Assembly (NCBI GenBank): GCA_017882425.1
Contig: JADGPM010000001.1
Span: 1 to 32,686, forward strand
From: Solirubrobacteraceae bacterium
Lineage (GTDB): Bacteria; Actinomycetota; Thermoleophilia; Solirubrobacterales; Solirubrobacteraceae
Direction: 5' to 3'
Length of the DNA: 32,686 nt
In this document: in pieces, positions 30,482-32,686 of the stretch
Position numbering within the stretch: the stretch's first letter is position 1
Layout of the letters: each line of letters begins with the position of its first letter
The notes under the pieces: generated by a model
Seen by the model: only the letters and a program-made list of their open reading frames with translations
Database searches by the model: none
What the model was told of the DNA's origin: nothing
Program-made: the position numbers and the translations under genes

Positions 30482-30511
30482 TTGACGCCTGCGTCATCTT
30501 TTGGGTAGGCT
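30482..30511 (+). promoter_or_regulatory. Candidate promoter of the FMO-TetR operon with embedded palindromic operator
   Basis: TTGACG (30482-30487) - 18 nt - TAGGCT (30506-30511). A perfect palindrome TGACGC-CT-GCGTCA (30483-30496) overlaps the -35. GGAAGG precedes the ATG at 30547. Confidence 0.65.
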
Positions 30512-30546
30512 CCCCGCTCGCTCCGTCGACGGAAGGCTCACCGCGC

Positions 30547-31914
30547 ATGTCCCAGCAGCTCCCCACCGCCGCGATCATCGGCGCCGGCTCCTCCGGCATC
30601 GCCGCGCTCAAGGCGCTCGTCGAGCAGGGCTTCGACGTCACCTGCTTCGAGGCCTCTGACCGCGTCGGCGGGAACTGGGTGTTCGAGAACAAGAACGGCA
30701 TGTCGGCCTGCTACCGCGACCTGCACATCAACACCTCGCGCGATCGCATGGAGTACTCGGACTTCCCGATGCCGCGCGACTACCCGGACTACCCGGACCA
30801 TCGCCAGATCGCCGCCTACTTCGACGCCTACGTCGACCATTTCGGGATCCGCGACCGCATCCGCTTCGAGACGCGCGTGGAGCACGCCGAGCGCCTGGGC
30901 GACGGGACCTGGGAGCTGACGCTCGACGACGGCACCACCCACCGCTTCGATGCGCTGCTCGTGGCCAATGGCCACCATTGGAATCCACGCTGGCCCGAGC
31001 CCGCATTCCCCGGGTCGGACACCTTCGAGGGCGTCCAGATGCACGCGCACGCCTACATGTCGCCGGACTTCATGGCCGGCAGGAGCGTCGTCGTGCTCGG
31101 CATGGGCAACAGTGCGATGGACATCGCCGTCGAGGCCTCGTACGTCACCGACAGGGTCTTCCTCGCCGCGCGGCGAGGCGCCTGGATCGTGCCGAAGTAC
31201 CTGTTCGGCAAGCCCACCGACCAGTTCAGGAACGACCCGCGCATCCCCTTCAAGATCCGCCAGAAGGTCATGCAGCAGATCATGAAGACGACGATCGGCC
31301 CGCCGGAGAAGTTCGGCCTGCCCAAGCCCGACCATGAGTTCGGCCAGGCGCACCCGACGGTCTCCGGCCGCATCCTGGACCGGATCACCCACGGCGCGGT
31401 GAAGCCCAAGCCGAACATCGCGCGCCTGGACGGGGACGGCGTCGTCTTCGAGGACGGCACCCGCGAACAGGCCGACATCGTCGTGTACTGCACGGGCTAC
31501 AAGATCACGTTCCCGTTCTTCGACGAGGACTTCGTCTCCGCGCCGGACAACCACATCGAGCTGTACCGCCGGGTCGTGCACCCCGATGTCCCGAACCTCT
31601 TCTTCATCGGCCTGCTGCAGCCGCTCGGGGCCGTGATGCCGCTCTCCGAGGCCCAGGGGCAGTGGATCGCCGACCACCTGCGCGGGGAGTACGCGCTGCC
31701 GCCGCGCGACCAGCTGCTGGCGGAGATGGCGGCCGACCAGGCGGCCATGCACCGCCGCTACGTGGCCTCCAAGCGCCACACGATCCAGGTCGACTTCGAC
31801 GACTATCTCCACGACCTCGCCAAGGAGCGCCGCCGCGGCGCCGAGCGTGCGCGCCTGGCGGGCTTCGCCCTGCCCGTGGCACCGCTGGCCGCGCAGGACA
31901 CGGCGGCCGTGTGA
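30547..31914 (+). CDS. Flavin-containing monooxygenase family protein (FMO/Baeyer-Villiger-type)
   Basis: AAIIGAGSSGIAALKALVEQG (FAD GxGxxG), DRVGGNWVFEN, FMO fingerprint FEGVQMHAHAY (FxGxxxHxxxY), VVVLGMGNSAMDIAVEAS, IVVYCTGYKITFPFFD. Confidence 0.93.
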   Translation: MSQQLPTAAIIGAGSSGIAALKALVEQGFDVTCFEASDRVGGNWVFENKNGMSACYRDLHINTSRDRMEYSDFPMPRDYPDYPDHRQIAAYFDAYVDHFGIRDRIRFETRVEHAERLGDGTWELTLDDGTTHRFDALLVANGHHWNPRWPEPAFPGSDTFEGVQMHAHAYMSPDFMAGRSVVVLGMGNSAMDIAVEASYVTDRVFLAARRGAWIVPKYLFGKPTDQFRNDPRIPFKIRQKVMQQIMKTTIGPPEKFGLPKPDHEFGQAHPTVSGRILDRITHGAVKPKPNIARLDGDGVVFEDGTREQADIVVYCTGYKITFPFFDEDFVSAPDNHIELYRRVVHPDVPNLFFIGLLQPLGAVMPLSEAQGQWIADHLRGEYALPPRDQLLAEMAADQAAMHRRYVASKRHTIQVDFDDYLHDLAKERRRGAERARLAGFALPVAPLAAQDTAAV

Positions 31915-32525
31915 CCGTGACCGACGCCGCCGTCTCCGGCAAGCGCGAGGCGACGAAGGCCGCCAACCGCGCGGCGATCCTCGTCGCCGGCGCGGAGGTG
32001 TTCGCCGACATCGGCTTCGGCGCGGCCACCGTCCGGGACATCATCCGCCGCACGGACCTCGCGAGCGGGACGTTCTACAACTACTTCCCGGACAAGGAGG
32101 CCGTCCTCCACGAGATCATCGAGCAGACGGCCGGGGAGGCCCGCGCCCGTGTGCGCGCCGCGCGGCGTGAGGCGATCGGCCTCGAGCAGTTCGTCGATGG
32201 CGCGTTCCGCGCGTACTTCGACTACCTCGTCGAGGATCCGCTGCGCCTGGAGCTCCTGCGGCGCAACTCCGGGACGATCCGTGCGATGTTCGACGATCCC
32301 TCCGTCGGCGCGGGAACCGAGGAGCTGCGCGAGGACCTCGTCGCCGGCATCGCCGCCGGCGTCCTGCCGCCGCACGACGTCGATCTGATGGCCGCCGCGA
32401 TGATCGGCGCCGGCTTCGAGGTCGGCGTGCGGCTGCTCGACGAGGGCGCCGCGGACGTCGACGGGGCGACCCGCCTGCTGACCACGATCTTCGTCGCCGG
32501 CTTCGAGCGCCTCGCGCGTTCCTAG
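31911..32525 (+). CDS. TetR/AcrR family transcriptional regulator
   Basis: GTG start overlaps the FMO stop (GTGA). HTH region REATKAANRAAILVAGAEVFADIGFGAATVRDIIRRTDLASGTFYNYFPDKEAVLHEII. Confidence 0.93.
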   Translation: MTVTDAAVSGKREATKAANRAAILVAGAEVFADIGFGAATVRDIIRRTDLASGTFYNYFPDKEAVLHEIIEQTAGEARARVRAARREAIGLEQFVDGAFRAYFDYLVEDPLRLELLRRNSGTIRAMFDDPSVGAGTEELREDLVAGIAAGVLPPHDVDLMAAAMIGAGFEVGVRLLDEGAADVDGATRLLTTIFVAGFERLARS

Positions 32526-32555
32526 CGCGACAGCGGGCCGCTCAGGGAGCCGCCC

Positions 32556-32561
32556 TAGACT
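32556..32561 (+). promoter_or_regulatory. Candidate -10 box TAGACT, 8 nt upstream of the GTG of the terminal ORF
   Basis: cgccCTAGACTggcctgccGTG; TAGACT at 32556-32561. Confidence 0.45.
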
Positions 32562-32569
32562 GGCCTGCC

Positions 32570-32686
32570 GTGCCCTCGTTCTGCCGCCACAACCGCCTGG
32601 AGACGAGCTGCCCGATCTGCTCGCGCAAGCTCCAGCAGCGCGAGCGGGAGGCGGCGCAGGCACGGCGGCCGCCACGCGCGGCGCGC
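32570..32686 (+). CDS. Cys/His-containing protein of unknown function (3'-truncated by window edge)
   Basis: Open from GTG 32570 to the end: VPSFCRHNRLETSCPICSRKLQQREREAAQARRPPRAAR. CRH...CPIC knuckle at the N-terminus. Confidence 0.6.
   Translation, partial: MPSFCRHNRLETSCPICSRKLQQREREAAQARRPPRAAR

Overview
This is a GC-rich, densely coding chromosomal window. Gene content and protein style suggest an actinobacterium, possibly Thermoleophilia/Solirubrobacterales-like (inference, not tested). I support 23 complete protein-coding genes plus two truncated by the window edges. In order: M23 peptidase (5'-truncated), lgt-like, alpha/beta hydrolase (-), lysA-hom-thrC-thrB, ParA-type ATPase (-), Zn-ribbon+FHA protein (-), small CxxC protein, SRPBCC protein, lipoprotein, MecA_N-type penicillin-binding protein (-), topB-like topoisomerase III, an AddB/AddA-like helicase-nuclease pair, YihY/BrkB membrane protein (-), DUF6328-like membrane protein, ku, gltB-gltD, SDR, flavin monooxygenase, TetR regulator, and a 3'-truncated Cys-rich ORF. 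I see no rRNA, tRNA, CRISPR array, transposase, integrase or phage gene. Most of the content is ordinary housekeeping. The items most worth a second look are: (i) a recurrent TANNNT -10-like box 7-11 nt before the start codon of about eight or nine genes, suggesting widespread leaderless transcription; (ii) a topB-addB-addA...ku DNA-end-processing neighbourhood in which both Add subunits keep a nuclease motif and a Cys cluster, but the AddB-like Walker A is degenerate; (iii) a perfect TGACGC-CT-GCGTCA palindrome on the -35 of the FMO-TetR operon; (iv) a perfect 8-bp inverted repeat just upstream of ku; and (v) a CTAG tail-to-tail overlap in which two convergent genes share stop-codon bases. 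I do not see convincing evidence of a wholly new multi-gene system.
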